A stretch of 64,000 nucleotides of DNA from Bacillus sp. FJAT-27916 (GCF_001183965.1 NZ_LFZV01000001.1:3003253-3067252), one strand, 5' to 3'; positions 44,810 to 54,728 are shown, numbered from the stretch's first letter. Numbers and translations are program-made. Notes: generated by a model from the sequence alone, not told the origin.

Positions 44810-45571
44810 CTACAGCATGGATGGCCGGTCACCAACTTCCATTTCCCACAGCTTTTCAAAGAAAGGCTGACCTTTTATGAGACGTTCGCACAGCATTGTG
44901 TGCTTTCCTGTCCAGCCCTGCTTCATTTCATCAAATAACTTCTGCCATATTTCCTCAAAGCTCATTTCAAGCACATTGGAGTATTCCTCCGGGGCCCATT
45001 CCGTATACCAATAGCGGATTTCAGCTGTATTGCCGGCATTCTTTAATTGATCCAGTGCCATGAAGAGCAGCTGCTTCAATTGACGCTCACGTCTCGTTAG
45101 TCCAAGCATACTAGTTGGCGAGGGGGAGAGTATATGATATTCCTTCTTCTTGTAATCCGCGATCATAGAGGCATAATCATATTTTTCCGGTTCAATATTT
45201 TGGATCATTTCATAAGCCAATTGCTCCTGACGAGGAATAAGGCGGCTCTTGCGGATTGGGATACTGTAGCCAATCGTATCGATGGCAATAATGCCTGTCC
45301 CATCAGTTGCGACAAAGCAATAATCCATTGGAATACGTTCATGATTCTTGCGAATATAAGCCTTCTTATAGACTTCCTCCAAAAGGCTTGATGGAAGCTC
45401 CAATAAATCATTTTCGATGTAGTGAAATAAAACAGGCTCCAGCTTCAAAAGAGGCACTTGATCGAGTAATTCTACCGTGTCTTCTTTTCTCCACTCATGA
45501 AAACTGCAAATATTATAGCTATTTTCTTCTCCTTCAAACCAATTCACCCAAACATCATGGAGATACAACAT
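44810..45571 (-). CDS. yjbA: UPF0736 family protein YjbA
   Basis: A 253-residue cytoplasmic protein of the YjbA family (UPF0736, DUF3603). Visible conserved parts are [40 protein letters not shown] and [15 protein letters not shown]. No catalytic motif is known. It lies next to trpS, as in B. subtilis, where app sits between yjbA and yjaZ; here yjaZ follows directly. Function unknown. Confidence 0.88.
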   Translation of the reverse strand: MLYLHDVWVNWFEGEENSYNICSFHEWRKEDTVELLDQVPLLKLEPVLFHYIENDLLELPSSLLEEVYKKAYIRKNHERIPMDYCFVATDGTGIIAIDTIGYSIPIRKSRLIPRQEQLAYEMIQNIEPEKYDYASMIADYKKKEYHILSPSPTSMLGLTRRERQLKQLLFMALDQLKNAGNTAEIRYWYTEWAPEEYSNVLEMSFEEIWQKLFDEMKQGWTGKHTMLCERLIKGQPFFEKLWEMEVGDRPSML

Positions 45572-45659
45572 ACCAGAATATCCCTCGCTTCTATCCTATT
45601 TGTCAATCATTATAGGCAGAATTCATGGAAAATATTCCTGTTTCTACGGGAAATTCCGA

Positions 45660-46460
45660 TTAATCCGTCTGTTCCCCGGCTAGTTCCTGCCAACGACTGA
45701 TGATATCCTTGGCTGAATGAGTAAATAACGCTTTTGTCTTCAACCCTTTATATTCTGCATAATCCTTCACGACCCTGTATCCCGCTTCATACCCCCCCAT
45801 CTTCGGCACACCGCCGCCGCCGAAAAGCAGCCTGTCATGCAGTGGATCATTTCTCTCCAGCTCAAAGTTGGGAACATAATTCGATTTAAGTCTTTTACGG
45901 ACTTCGTCAGTTGTATGTCTTTTTGTCCAAGGCGCCAAATACGGCGTACCGCAATATTCACTCACTGCATATTCAGCCAAGCCTTCCATCACAATCGAGC
46001 TTGCCAAATTGCTTTCCATTCTTTCATCCAGTATAGAAAGGCGTGTAGCATGATGATATTCATGAACAAATAAAGCTTCTAACTCCTTCTTCTCAATATC
46101 CCCAGAGACAAAGAGAAACAGTTTATCGACAAAGGCGAGTCCCGCCTTCCTTTTTTCAGCAGGCCTGAAAAGTCTAAGGCCCTCCATTGCCACAGGAAAA
46201 ATGAAGATAGGAATATCCGGTCCATTCCATTCCTTTTGATACTTCTTGAAATATCCTTCTGCCTCATCCCATATAGCTCTTTCCTTCATCTGTTCGTAGA
46301 TAACCTTAGTCCTTTTATTGGGACGATACATTCCCGTCTTTTTTAACGTTTCAATCAATGCTTGTTCCTGGGAATGAACCGTTTCTAATATATGGTCTTC
46401 CACCTTCCTCATATCTCCAAAAGACTCATCAAGCCATTTGTCTGTCCTGATAATGCCCAT
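45660..46460 (-). CDS. yjaZ: DUF2268 putative zinc metallopeptidase YjaZ
   Basis: A 266-residue protein with a HEYHHATRL zinc-binding motif (HExxH) near residues 128-136 and a downstream Glu in IVMEGLAEYAVSEY, giving a gluzincin-like site. The N-terminal ~90 residues include IPIFIFPVAMEG and are predicted soluble. DUF2268 proteins are predicted peptidases; YjaZ of B. subtilis is in the same position next to fabF. The target is unknown. No signal peptide is seen, so it probably works in the cytoplasm. Confidence 0.88.
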   Translation of the reverse strand: MGIIRTDKWLDESFGDMRKVEDHILETVHSQEQALIETLKKTGMYRPNKRTKVIYEQMKERAIWDEAEGYFKKYQKEWNGPDIPIFIFPVAMEGLRLFRPAEKRKAGLAFVDKLFLFVSGDIEKKELEALFVHEYHHATRLSILDERMESNLASSIVMEGLAEYAVSEYCGTPYLAPWTKRHTTDEVRKRLKSNYVPNFELERNDPLHDRLLFGGGGVPKMGGYEAGYRVVKDYAEYKGLKTKALFTHSAKDIISRWQELAGEQTD

Positions 46461-46545
46461 CTTTGTTCACTTCCCCAAATCATTTGCTCCTGCATTATAT
46501 GAAGACCCCTATGTTTTGGGAATGGTGAATAGGCACAATCCAATA

Positions 46546-46606
46546 AAAAAAGCAGGAGACTAGCCAGAAGGATTCATCTTTCAACCTTCGGGCAATCATC
46601 TCTTGC
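46546..46606 (-). terminator. fabF terminator
   Basis: A long imperfect minus-strand hairpin (GCAAGAGATGATTGCCCGAAGG with CCTTCTGGC..GTCTCCTGC) is followed by TTTTTTT, just after fabF. Confidence 0.72.
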
Positions 46607-46633
46607 CTTTTATTTCATCGTGACATAATATTT

Positions 46634-47872
46634 TTATTCGTATTTCTTAAAAACAATCGTTGCATTATGACCGCCAAAGCCAAAGGAGTTGCTCATCGCA
46701 CAGCGAACGGTCTTTTCTCTCGCTTCATTCGGGACATAATCCAAATCACACACTGGATCCTTTTCATGATAATGAATAGTCGGAGGAATAAGATCATTGA
46801 CAATTGATAGTACCGAGAAAATGGCCTCTACTCCGCCGGCAGCGCCAAGCAAATGTCCGGTCATAGATTTTGTTGAGCTCACAGCCAACTGGTAGGCATG
46901 CTCGCCAAACACAGATTTAATGGCCATTGTTTCTAAAGAGTCATTGTATTCAGTACTCGTTCCATGTGCATTAATGTAATCAATGGCGTCAGAGGAAAGC
47001 TTGGCATCATCAAGAGCCATTTTCATTGCTCTCGCACCGCCTTCTCCCTCAGGTGCAGGAGCTGTAATATGGTGAGCATCACCAGTAGATCCATATCCAA
47101 CAATTTCCGCATAGATTGGTGCCTTTCGCTTCATTGCATGGGATAGCTCCTCTAGCACCAGTACGCCTGCTCCCTCTCCAATGACAAAGCCATCTCGATT
47201 CTTATCAAATGGCCTGCTAGCTGAATCTGGGTCTGGATTCGTGGAAAGAGCTGTATTGGCGCAGAAACCCGCCAAGGCCATTCTCGTAATCGGTGCCTCC
47301 GCTCCACCGGTGACTATGACGTCAGCATCCCCGCGCTGAATGGCTTTGAAGGCATCGCCGATTGAATTTGTCCCTGTAGCACAAGCGGTAACTGTACAGG
47401 AGTTAATTCCCTTAGCCCCAAGCATGATGGAGACTTGGCCGCTCGCCATGTCTGGGATCAGCATCGGTACAAAAAACGGACTTACACGTCTATGGCCTCT
47501 TTTTAAGAACACATCATATTGTTGTTCAAAGGTTTCCATTCCGCCAATTCCCGATCCAATCCAGACGCCTACTCGCTCGGCATTTTCCGGTGTAATCTCC
47601 AGCTTAGAGTCCTCTACTGCCATCTTGGCTGCCGCAATGGCATAGTGAGTAAAGCGGTCCATCTTCCTTGCTTCCTTTCGGTCCACATAATCCGTTATTT
47701 CGAAGTCTTTTACTTCTCCAGCAACCTTTGCCGGAAATTCGTCTGCATTCACTCTTGTCAAAGGCCCTATCCCAGATACTCCATTAATAGCTTTCTCCCA
47801 ATTCTCTTTGACAGAATTTCCTAATGGAGAAACAGCTCCCATGCCTGTCACAACAACTCGTTTCAGCTCCAT
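46634..47872 (-). CDS. fabF: 3-oxoacyl-ACP synthase II FabF
   Basis: A 412-residue condensing enzyme for fatty acid elongation. The Cys nucleophile is in [16 protein letters not shown], and the two catalytic His are in [11 protein letters not shown] and [20 protein letters not shown] precedes the ATG (47872); a TTG two codons earlier is possible. It follows fabH after 37 nt and shares the FapR operator upstream of fabH. Length matches B. subtilis FabF (413). Confidence 0.97.
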   Translation of the reverse strand: MELKRVVVTGMGAVSPLGNSVKENWEKAINGVSGIGPLTRVNADEFPAKVAGEVKDFEITDYVDRKEARKMDRFTHYAIAAAKMAVEDSKLEITPENAERVGVWIGSGIGGMETFEQQYDVFLKRGHRRVSPFFVPMLIPDMASGQVSIMLGAKGINSCTVTACATGTNSIGDAFKAIQRGDADVIVTGGAEAPITRMALAGFCANTALSTNPDPDSASRPFDKNRDGFVIGEGAGVLVLEELSHAMKRKAPIYAEIVGYGSTGDAHHITAPAPEGEGGARAMKMALDDAKLSSDAIDYINAHGTSTEYNDSLETMAIKSVFGEHAYQLAVSSTKSMTGHLLGAAGGVEAIFSVLSIVNDLIPPTIHYHEKDPVCDLDYVPNEAREKTVRCAMSNSFGFGGHNATIVFKKYE

Positions 47873-47909
47873 GTACAATCGCTCCTTCTATGTGATCTCA
47901 ATCATTCGT

Positions 47910-48845
47910 TTATTTGCCCCAGCGTATAGCGGCCGCACCCCAAGTGAGACCGGCACCAAATCCAACCAGGACAATTAAATCCCCGTCTTTTATTCTCCCA
48001 GCTTCTACTTCTTCACATAATGCAATCGGAATCGAGGCTGATGAAGTGTTTCCATATTTATGAACAACTTTAGACATCTTTTCAACCGGAAGCTCTAAAC
48101 GCTGCCTAGACGCTTCCATAATACGAATATTCGCTTGATGAGGAATGAGGAAATCAACCTCTTCCTTCGTTAAACCAGCTTTCTTCAATACATTAAGAGA
48201 GGACTCACCCATTTGTCTGACCGCAAATTTAAATACTTCCCGACCGTTCATTGTAATGAACTCATCCGCTTTCTCTAGATGCTTTCCGCCCGAACCGTCA
48301 GAACCAAGCTCAAACGAGAGAATTCCTCTGTCTTCACTGACTGGCCCCATCACGACAGCACCTGCTCCATCTCCAAACAGTACAGCTGTATTACGGTCAT
48401 TCCAATCCGTAATCTTTGATAGTTTTTCTACACCAACTACAAGAATGTGGCGGTAATCACCAGACTTTATATATTGTGAGGCAGTAACAATTCCATATGT
48501 AAATCCGGCACAGGCAGCACTGATATCCATGGCCGCAGCCTTACTTGCACCCAGCTTATCCTGAATGATGCAAGCAACTGACGGAAAAGCCTTATCAGGG
48601 GTAACCGTTGCAACCAAAATCAAATCAATCTCCTCTGCTGTAATAGCAGCATCCTTTAATGCTTGGACAGCTGCTTCATACGCCATGTCAGAAGTATCTA
48701 TCCGCTCATCAGCGATTCTTCTTTCCTCAATGCCAGTGCGTGTACGAATCCATTCGTCTGAAGTGTCTACGGTCTTTTCTAAATCAAAATTGGTGACCAC
48801 TTTTTCCGGCAGGAATCTCCCTACTCCTAATATGCCAGCATTCAT
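47910..48845 (-). CDS. fabH: 3-oxoacyl-ACP synthase III FabH
   Basis: A 311-residue enzyme that starts fatty acid synthesis from acyl-CoA primers and malonyl-ACP. The Cys-His-Asn triad is visible: [24 protein letters not shown] and [13 protein letters not shown]. The start ATG at 48845 follows GAGAGGTG and matches the family N-terminus; longer in-frame ATG codons exist at 48848 and 48869. It is the fabHA equivalent. A FapR operator lies 41 nt upstream. Confidence 0.97.
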   Translation of the reverse strand: MNAGILGVGRFLPEKVVTNFDLEKTVDTSDEWIRTRTGIEERRIADERIDTSDMAYEAAVQALKDAAITAEEIDLILVATVTPDKAFPSVACIIQDKLGASKAAAMDISAACAGFTYGIVTASQYIKSGDYRHILVVGVEKLSKITDWNDRNTAVLFGDGAGAVVMGPVSEDRGILSFELGSDGSGGKHLEKADEFITMNGREVFKFAVRQMGESSLNVLKKAGLTKEEVDFLIPHQANIRIMEASRQRLELPVEKMSKVVHKYGNTSSASIPIALCEEVEAGRIKDGDLIVLVGFGAGLTWGAAAIRWGK

Positions 48846-48885
48846 CATAGCACCTCTCCTAATGTTCATGTTTTATTAATTGATA

Positions 48886-48902
48886 TTAAGACTTGGTACT
48901 AA
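48886..48902. promoter_or_regulatory. FapR operator upstream of fabH-fabF
   Basis: TTAAGACTTGGTACTAA is a 17-bp match to the FapR inverted repeat, slightly weaker than the one at fabI in its left half. Confidence 0.8.
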
Positions 48903-49022
48903 TTTTAAAAGAAGCCATTCCTCTTTGCAAGAAATTTTTTGGAATAAGGTGAATGTCATATCCACTTGGACAGATTATTCATATTCTAATGTAGACAACT
49001 AAACGTATGGAGGTGTTATTTC

Positions 49023-49259
49023 ATGGATCTATTCCCTAGGAAGAGGCAAGAAGACGGTGATGGCTTAGACCGTCTCATGTTCGGTCCTCGTCCCAATAAA
49101 AAAGAGACAGCCTCAGCGAAGCCATCCCAATCATCCAATCAGCAAATCGATATTGTTAAACTAATGGAGCACTCAGACACCCTGCTCAACAGCGTATCTG
49201 AGCTATCACCAGTCTTGCGCAAAATTCCGTCCTTTATTTCAAAGTTTATTTCAAAATAG
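49023..49259 (+). CDS. Uncharacterised small polar protein, 78 aa (yjzB position)
   Basis: A 78-residue protein, GGAGGTG at 10 nt before the ATG. A GLDRLMFGPRP motif near the N-terminus is followed by a Ser/Gln-rich linker and an amphipathic C-terminal helix (VLRKIPSFISKFISK). It occupies the place of B. subtilis yjzB between comZ and fabHA. The GLDRLMFG pattern is shared with some other small Bacillus coat-like proteins, but I cannot assign a role. It ends 3 nt before the convergent comZ stop. Confidence 0.7.
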   Translation: MDLFPRKRQEDGDGLDRLMFGPRPNKKETASAKPSQSSNQQIDIVKLMEHSDTLLNSVSELSPVLRKIPSFISKFISK

Positions 49260-49262
49260 CCT

Positions 49263-49451
49263 TTATTTTCTGGCTGCCTTTCCATCCTTAAAGCCTTTTT
49301 CATAGGCATCATTCATGATACTTGTAAATATGTCCATAAAGGGGATTAAATCTCTCTTGTGAATATCGAGATTGCTCTCCGCCATTCTTTTCTTGATTTC
49401 CGGATAATGCTTCATGGCCATCGATAAGTAATCTATCTTCCTTTTTGACAT
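49263..49451 (-). CDS. comZ: ComG operon repressor ComZ
   Basis: A 62-residue helical protein with DYLSMAMKHYPEIKKRMAES and IPFMDIFTSIMNDAYEKGF, matching ComZ in length and in its leucine-zipper-like arrangement. ComZ represses comG, the competence pseudopilus operon, in B. subtilis. It lies at the same place near fabH. No strong ribosome binding site is needed here: GGGGG precedes the ATG. Confidence 0.85.
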   Translation of the reverse strand: MSKRKIDYLSMAMKHYPEIKKRMAESNLDIHKRDLIPFMDIFTSIMNDAYEKGFKDGKAARK

Positions 49452-49474
49452 CCCCCAGCCCCCTCAGCAAATTG

Positions 49475-49507
49475 AATCCCCTTTCATGTAGAAGAGAAAG
49501 GGGATTT
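49475..49507. terminator. Hairpin between comZ and yjaV
   Basis: AATCCCCTTTC / GAAAGGGGATTTTT, 11-bp stem with a 10-nt loop. The U tract is better on the + strand, but it also ends the minus-strand yjaV transcript. Confidence 0.72.
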
Positions 49508-49528
49508 TTCTTATTTGGCATACAATGG

Positions 49529-50302
49529 TTAGCCCTGACGAAATAGGCTCCTTTTCCTGACTTGGTTGACATGCCTTCGCAGCATCTCTACGCCCTTTTC
49601 CGGCTTTATGGGAGCATTCACAACATAAACCTGCTCCTCTTCTTTATTGGAAGGGAAGGCCCTTCCCGGCATCTCCCGTTCTCTGTCATAGATAATATGG
49701 TATCCAAGCTCCTTTAGTACCTCATACCAATGATTTTCCACACCAGACCTCAGCTGATAGTTCCCGCTCTTCGATTCAGCAATCTCCAGAATACTCATGA
49801 CCGCATCATCAATATAAAGGAGGTCCCCCCGGTCTGCCTTCTCATATTCTTCGAAAGGAAATGAGCCTCCCGTAAGACATTGTTCAAAGACACCCTCCTC
49901 CCTCCATGGTCCATACACATCTGGCAGCTGAATCTGAACATTTGATTCAGACCACTTCATTACATCTATGAGAGGCCGCTGGTGATTACCAGTGATATAA
50001 ACAATCTTGCCGGTCTTTTTCTTATTCAGTTCCAAAAATTCCTCAACATCAGGCAAGCTTATGTCCTCTTGGTATACATACAGAATAGAATCCTCTTCCT
50101 TACTGAATGAAAATTCCTCTATTGAATACAAGAGCAAATTGGCATTTCGGCCGATATATAATTCCTTTTCTTCTCTAACCCCCTTATCTAAATAGGGTAA
50201 AGAGGGTTCAATACCAATCACTTCTTGACCGTCTTCCATCAGCTGCGAGCATAGCTCAAAGGCCACAAACGAAAATGGCGACATAACGATATTCCTTGGC
50301 AT
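49529..50302 (-). CDS. yjaV: YjaV-like protein with NAD-dependent epimerase-like fold
   Basis: A 257-residue protein of the same size and place as B. subtilis YjaV. The first ~20 residues (PFSFVAFELCSQLMEDGQEV) follow a Rossmann-type strand-helix pattern but lack a clean GxxGxxG site, so nucleotide binding is doubtful. Later KIVYITGNHQRPLID and ADRGDLLYIDDAVMSILEIA resemble nucleotide-sugar epimerases, where the second is the typical late dimer-loop region. Function unknown. GGGGG lies 7 nt before the ATG. Confidence 0.75.
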   Translation of the reverse strand: MPRNIVMSPFSFVAFELCSQLMEDGQEVIGIEPSLPYLDKGVREEKELYIGRNANLLLYSIEEFSFSKEEDSILYVYQEDISLPDVEEFLELNKKKTGKIVYITGNHQRPLIDVMKWSESNVQIQLPDVYGPWREEGVFEQCLTGGSFPFEEYEKADRGDLLYIDDAVMSILEIAESKSGNYQLRSGVENHWYEVLKELGYHIIYDREREMPGRAFPSNKEEEQVYVVNAPIKPEKGVEMLRRHVNQVRKRSLFRQG

Positions 50303-50307
50303 AGTAA

Positions 50308-50354
50308 AACCCCCTGCCGTTTTCTACACATTATGCATGGGAAACAGGGGTTAT
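50308..50354 (-). terminator. Terminator of hydrolase-like gene
   Basis: Minus-strand AACCCCTGTTT / GAAAACGGCAGGGGGTT with a large loop, followed by TTTT; it is downstream of the gene at 50361. Confidence 0.6.
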
Positions 50355-50360
50355 GCTCTC

Positions 50361-51080
50361 TTATAATTGTTTTTCATGCCTCTTAAAGAATGAATTCATT
50401 TGATATGGGATACTGTATCGCTTCTCAGGGGTTATATAGTTGATGTCAAAATGCGGGTGAGTGGATGCGATATGCTGATAATGTGCTTTTAGATTTTTTT
50501 CGTAGGAATTTATCACATGCATCAACAGGACAGGAATCTCTTCAGGAATTCGGCAGTCATGCCTGCCTTTAAGCCAGTTAGCCGCATCAGCGGTTTCCAT
50601 ATTATATGCATGGCTTATTTCTTTCATAAATTTTTTATGAAAGAATTTATTTTCTTTTTCTTTTTCATAACGCTTTAGCAAAGATAATTCCGGATCGACC
50701 ATCGCTATAGAGCGTATCTTTCCATCAAGGAGCACGCAGAGGCTTTCAAGAAGAAGTGCACCTGTTCCTTCAGCCAGAAGATGAATTTTATCATTCACAA
50801 TTTCATGACGGATGAAATGAGCATATAGTTCAGCAAGTGTGTCAGAGGCTCCTTCCTTTCCCCAATGGGCACCGAGGTTTGTGGCAAAAAGGGTGTACCC
50901 CTTCCCTAAAAGATGATCCACCATTTGTCTTTTACCAGGATGCTCCATCCAAAAGTTCGTTTTTTCATGGATATAATGTCTTTCCCCGCCTACAAGCAGG
51001 ATTGAAAAACCGCTCGGCCGTTCCGGGTAAAAGATGGTTGTCCATTCATGATTAAATCGAAATGTTTTTTGATTCATCAT
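50361..51080 (-). CDS. Alpha/beta-hydrolase-like protein (yjaU position)
   Basis: A 239-residue protein at the place of B. subtilis yjaU. It has strand-like ILLVGGE near the start, a LLAEGTGALLLESL motif in the position of a nucleophile elbow (Glu-Gly-Thr-Gly-Ala, so the usual Ser is replaced by Thr), and VLLMHVINS further on. The missing Ser suggests it may be inactive or not a hydrolase. Three ATG codons in a row follow AAGGGG; I use the middle one. A longer frame to 51188 is not supported. Confidence 0.65.
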   Translation of the reverse strand: MMNQKTFRFNHEWTTIFYPERPSGFSILLVGGERHYIHEKTNFWMEHPGKRQMVDHLLGKGYTLFATNLGAHWGKEGASDTLAELYAHFIRHEIVNDKIHLLAEGTGALLLESLCVLLDGKIRSIAMVDPELSLLKRYEKEKENKFFHKKFMKEISHAYNMETADAANWLKGRHDCRIPEEIPVLLMHVINSYEKNLKAHYQHIASTHPHFDINYITPEKRYSIPYQMNSFFKRHEKQL

Positions 51081-51305
51081 CATTTTCCCCTTACTAATTG
51101 GTACTTTGATAATGTATGTAGAAGTGCAGGAAGGTGTCCGGGCATTCCCCCCTTTCCTGCTCTTATGTAGATGGATACATAATTTCATGTGTTTGGGGAA
51201 TGATAATGGATATATATTTGGAAAAATTAGCTTAACGAAATAGTTTCCAGCTTATTTGATCTATGATAGAATAATTAATGATTGTAGATGAACGGGGTGA
51301 ACAAG

Positions 51306-51494
51306 TTGAAATATCTTTTTACATTTATCTGGACATTTGCATTAACACATATGGTCATGTACGTAACGAGCTCTATGGTCGAAGGTGGAGAATATGTATT
51401 TAGCACTGCATCTATTCTCGCTGTCGTCATCACTGTTTTGATTCTTATCGTTGCGGCGATCATTCCAAATGAACCTGTACAAGAGCATCATTAA
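51306..51494 (+). CDS. yjzD: DUF2929 small membrane protein YjzD
   Basis: A 62-residue protein: one N-terminal hydrophobic segment (KYLFTFIWTFALTHMVMYV) and a second near residues 36-55 (TASILAVVITVLILIVAAII). It fits the DUF2929 family (YjzD). I start at TTG at 51306, 7 nt after GGGGTGA; an ATG at 51288 has no site. Divergent from the hydrolase-like gene and convergent with yjzC. Function unknown. Confidence 0.82.
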   Translation: MKYLFTFIWTFALTHMVMYVTSSMVEGGEYVFSTASILAVVITVLILIVAAIIPNEPVQEHH

Positions 51495-51503
51495 TGGATG
51501 AAC

Positions 51504-51548
51504 GCAATAAGCAAAAAGGACAGCCCTTCGGTTGTCCTTTTTGCTTAC
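51504..51548. terminator. Bidirectional terminator yjzD / yjzC
   Basis: AAGCAAAAAGGACA / TGTCCTTTTTGCTT with CTTCGG-type loop (GCCCTTCGGT), between convergent genes. Confidence 0.93.
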
Positions 51549-51563
51549 CGTAATATCATTTCC

Positions 51564-51743
51564 TTACGGCTTTCTGACATATGTCCAATGTCTATTATGA
51601 TTCGAGTTCTCCGGAAACGCATCTCCGGCCTTCAATCGAATTTTCTTCGGATTAACAATATTGCTTCCTGTTTCTCCGATCTCAATATACTCACCGTTAT
51701 TCGGCGCCTTCTGTCCATGCTTAAAATGACGATTCTGTCCCAA
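51564..51743 (-). CDS. yjzC: YjzC-family small protein
   Basis: A 59-residue protein starting with TTG, GGAGG eight nt upstream. GQNRHFKHGQKAPNNGEYIE and RLKAGDAFPENSNHNRHWTY are nearly the YjzC sequence as I recall it. The role is unknown; in B. subtilis the gene is sporulation-linked. It lies upstream of the arg operon end, as in B. subtilis. Too short for many gene callers. Confidence 0.9.
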   Translation of the reverse strand: MGQNRHFKHGQKAPNNGEYIEIGETGSNIVNPKKIRLKAGDAFPENSNHNRHWTYVRKP

Positions 51744-51788
51744 GAAAATCCCTCCTTTTCTCTTCTAGAATCCCCATTTTCCATTTAT

Positions 51789-52748
51789 TCATGCCTGCCT
51801 TGGCGTTGCCATTAAATCAACAAGCAAGGCTTTTTGTGCATGCAGACGGTTGCCAGCCTGCTTCATAACTACAGAATGCCCTGAATCAATGATAGCGGCT
51901 GTTACCTCTTCACCACGATGGGCCGGCAGGCAATGCATAAACAGATAATCCTCTTTCGCACAAGCAGTCAGCTCTTCATTGACTTGGTAGGCTGCGAAAT
52001 CCTTCAGCCTTTTTTCATTTTCTAATTCCTGCCCCATGCTCGTCCAGACATCACAATAAATCACGTCTGCATTTTGAGCAGCTTCATATGGGTCTTGCAT
52101 AACCTCTACTTTCGCTCCCGTACCTTTCGCCGCTCTTTTTGCCTTATCTACCACTTCCTCGTCTGGCTCATAACCAGGCGGAGTCGCACAGACAATATGC
52201 ATACCGGCCAGTGCACCAGCAACCAGCAAGGAGTTCGCTACATTATTCCCGTCACCAATATAAGCCAGTTTTACCCCGGAAAGCACACCCTTCATTTCCT
52301 TAATTGTCAATAAATCTGCCAATGCTTGGCATGGATGCTCCAAATCGGTCAATCCATTAATAACAGGGACAGTTGCAAATTCAGCTAAAGCTTGGGCCCG
52401 CTCATGTTCATGTGTTCGAATCATTAATCCATCTACATACTCTGATAACACTTGAGCAGTATCACTTATCGGCTCTCCCCGTCCGAGCTGTGTATCATGA
52501 CCACTTAAGAAAATAGCGCTTCCGCCAAGCTGAAGCATGCCGGTTTCAAAAGAAACCCGTGTTCTTGTAGAGTTCTTCTCAAAAATCATGCCGAGTATCT
52601 TCCCTTTAAGAGGAAGATCGGAATATCCAGCCTGCATGCGGGCCTTCAATTCCTCCGCAAGGTCCAGCAGGTCTGCTAGCTGTTCACATGTCAGCTCTCC
52701 CATTTCCAAAAAATCCTTCTGATTTACGATTGGTTTGATTCCATACAT
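51789..52748 (-). CDS. argF: Ornithine carbamoyltransferase
   Basis: A 319-residue enzyme that makes citrulline from ornithine and carbamoyl phosphate. Binding motifs are NSTRTRVSFETGML (STRTR), HPCQALADL, MHCLPAHRG (HCLP), and the ornithine-side DVWTSMGQE. The start ATG at 52748 follows AGGTTGAG; an upstream frame to 52778 is unlikely. It is the last arg gene; carA and carB, which precede argF in B. subtilis, are absent here. Confidence 0.96.
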   Translation of the reverse strand: MYGIKPIVNQKDFLEMGELTCEQLADLLDLAEELKARMQAGYSDLPLKGKILGMIFEKNSTRTRVSFETGMLQLGGSAIFLSGHDTQLGRGEPISDTAQVLSEYVDGLMIRTHEHERAQALAEFATVPVINGLTDLEHPCQALADLLTIKEMKGVLSGVKLAYIGDGNNVANSLLVAGALAGMHIVCATPPGYEPDEEVVDKAKRAAKGTGAKVEVMQDPYEAAQNADVIYCDVWTSMGQELENEKRLKDFAAYQVNEELTACAKEDYLFMHCLPAHRGEEVTAAIIDSGHSVVMKQAGNRLHAQKALLVDLMATPRQA

Positions 52749-52800
52749 AATTCTCAACCTGCATTTCCCCTCTCCCAATTATGCTTCCATTCATGAATTT

Positions 52801-53955
52801 CTAGTTAGAGACTTTAAGCCCGCATACTTCTTCTATTTTCTCTAAAGCGATTGATAATTCTTCCCTAGTCACGGTCAAAGGCGGAAGCAGCCTCACAACA
52901 TTTGCTCCAGCAGTCAGTACTAATAATTGCTGTTCCTGCAGGCTCATTATATAGGGAGCAGATTCATGATACATCTCAAGACCAATCATAAAGCCTTCTC
53001 CCCGAACCTCTTTAATTGCCGGCGAACGCTCAGCGAGCTCCTTCAATTTATCCATAAACCAGGCTGATTTCTCTCTCACCTCTTGCAGGAAGGTTTCATC
53101 GTTCATTTTTGTGAGAACAGCCTTGCTCGCAGCAAGAGATATGGGGTTACCCCCGAAGGTTGAACCATGAACTCCCGGTGAGAATGCCTCCTCTAGTTCA
53201 GCCTTTGCGATAACAGCGCCAATTGGCAGTCCATTGCCAAGACCCTTTGCCGTCGTGATGATATCAGGCTTCACATTCGGATATTTCAAATAAGCAAATG
53301 GATAACCGGTCCGTCCATTCCCCGTTTGCACCTCATCAATGATCAAGAGGGCATTGTTCTTTTGGCAAATTTCGGTCAACCCTGACAGAAATACTTCTGT
53401 TCCAGGAATAACACCGCCTTCTCCCTGAATTACCTCTACCATGACTGCAGCTGTTTCTTCATCTATCTCCTGTTCGAAAGCCTCCAAATCATTAAATGGA
53501 AGATAGCTGAACCCTTCTAGCACGGGGCCAAACCCACTATGAATGGAACTCTGTCCAGTCGCTGCCATCGCTCCAAATGTTCTTCCATGAAAGGATTGGC
53601 TGCACGTGATTATAGTTGTTTTCCCTGTTGCTCTTCTAGCAAGCTTCAGTGCTGCCTCATTTGCTTCTGTACCACTGTTGCAGAAGAATACCTTGTCAAG
53701 TCCGCTCAACTGAGCCAATAGGGACGCAGTTTCCTCTTGAATAGGAAGCTGAAATAGATTGGAGGTATGCCAAAAGCGCGCTAGCTGTGCTTGAACCTCC
53801 ATCATGACCTCCTCATGACCATGACCGAGATTGACTACTCCAATACCCGAGGTGAAATCCAGATAGTCCTTTCCATCCTCTGCTGAAAGCCAAGTCCCTT
53901 TGGCCTTAACCGGGGTAATTCCCCATTTTTTATATACCGGAAGTAATGATGACAA
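52801..53955 (-). CDS. argD: Acetylornithine aminotransferase
   Basis: A 384-residue class III PLP enzyme that transfers an amino group to N-acetylglutamate semialdehyde. The PLP Lys is in TTAKGLGNGLPIGAV; CNSGTEANEAALKLARRATG binds the cofactor phosphate; IDEVQTGNGRTG has the conserved Asp. The start is TTG at 53955 after AAGGGTGG, 17 nt past the argB stop; a longer frame to 54000 overlaps argB in another frame and is less likely. Length matches the B. subtilis protein. Confidence 0.95.
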   Translation of the reverse strand: MSSLLPVYKKWGITPVKAKGTWLSAEDGKDYLDFTSGIGVVNLGHGHEEVMMEVQAQLARFWHTSNLFQLPIQEETASLLAQLSGLDKVFFCNSGTEANEAALKLARRATGKTTIITCSQSFHGRTFGAMAATGQSSIHSGFGPVLEGFSYLPFNDLEAFEQEIDEETAAVMVEVIQGEGGVIPGTEVFLSGLTEICQKNNALLIIDEVQTGNGRTGYPFAYLKYPNVKPDIITTAKGLGNGLPIGAVIAKAELEEAFSPGVHGSTFGGNPISLAASKAVLTKMNDETFLQEVREKSAWFMDKLKELAERSPAIKEVRGEGFMIGLEMYHESAPYIMSLQEQQLLVLTAGANVVRLLPPLTVTREELSIALEKIEEVCGLKVSN

Positions 53956-53972
53956 TGCTTTCCACCCTTTCT

Positions 53973-54728
53973 TTAGGCCCCAAGAAACGTACCCTTCCAC
54001 TCTTTATTCGAAAAGAAACGGGATACTCCACTCGTTATGAGAATGGTTGAGGCTCCTTCTTGCTTCGCCTGTATGGCGGCGTTCACCTTGGGAATCATGC
54101 CCCCATAAATCGTGCCTGTATCAATTAATTGATGAATCTCCGCCTCCGTTATATGGTCAATCGTGCTGGGACCATTTCTTATCCCGGCTACATCTGTAAT
54201 AAATATACACAGCTCTGCATGGAGCGCCGCAGCAACAGCTCCTGCAGCAGTATCCGCATTTACATTCAGTTTCCCCCCGTCTTGATTAAGGGAAATCGGT
54301 GTCAGAACTGGATACACCTCTTTAGCCAAAAGAACATCAAGCAGGGTGGTATCGACTTTTCGGATTTTTCCAACTTCTCCAAGTGCCGCTTGATCAATAT
54401 GCTCTGCCTCCAGAATCGCACCATCCGAACCATTTAAGCCAACCGCTTTAAAACCATGAGATTGAAGCATATGCACTAACTGCCGGTTCGTTTTGCCGGC
54501 TAGAACCAGCTCGGCAATTTCCAGCGTCTCCTTCGTTGTCTTCCTGAGACCATTCTCAAATTGAACAGGAACTTCAAACCTATCCAACATCTCATTAATG
54601 TCTGGTCCTCCGCCGTGAACAAACACGAATGAATATCCTTCACTTCGCAATTCAGCCAAACTGTCAAAGAATTGATCTGATAAGCGGCCAATGATGCTGC
54701 CGCCGCATTTAATTACTATGGTTTTCAT
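53973..54728 (-). CDS. argB: Acetylglutamate kinase
   Basis: A 251-residue amino-acid kinase that phosphorylates N-acetylglutamate. KCGGSIIG and HGGGPDINEML are the two Gly-rich phosphate-binding loops; NVNADTAAGAVAAAL and MIPKVNAAIQA bind substrates. Start ATG at 54728 after GGGGAGACGGG; an earlier ATG would overlap argJ. It lies 13 nt after argJ. Confidence 0.95.
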   Translation of the reverse strand: MKTIVIKCGGSIIGRLSDQFFDSLAELRSEGYSFVFVHGGGPDINEMLDRFEVPVQFENGLRKTTKETLEIAELVLAGKTNRQLVHMLQSHGFKAVGLNGSDGAILEAEHIDQAALGEVGKIRKVDTTLLDVLLAKEVYPVLTPISLNQDGGKLNVNADTAAGAVAAALHAELCIFITDVAGIRNGPSTIDHITEAEIHQLIDTGTIYGGMIPKVNAAIQAKQEGASTILITSGVSRFFSNKEWKGTFLGA

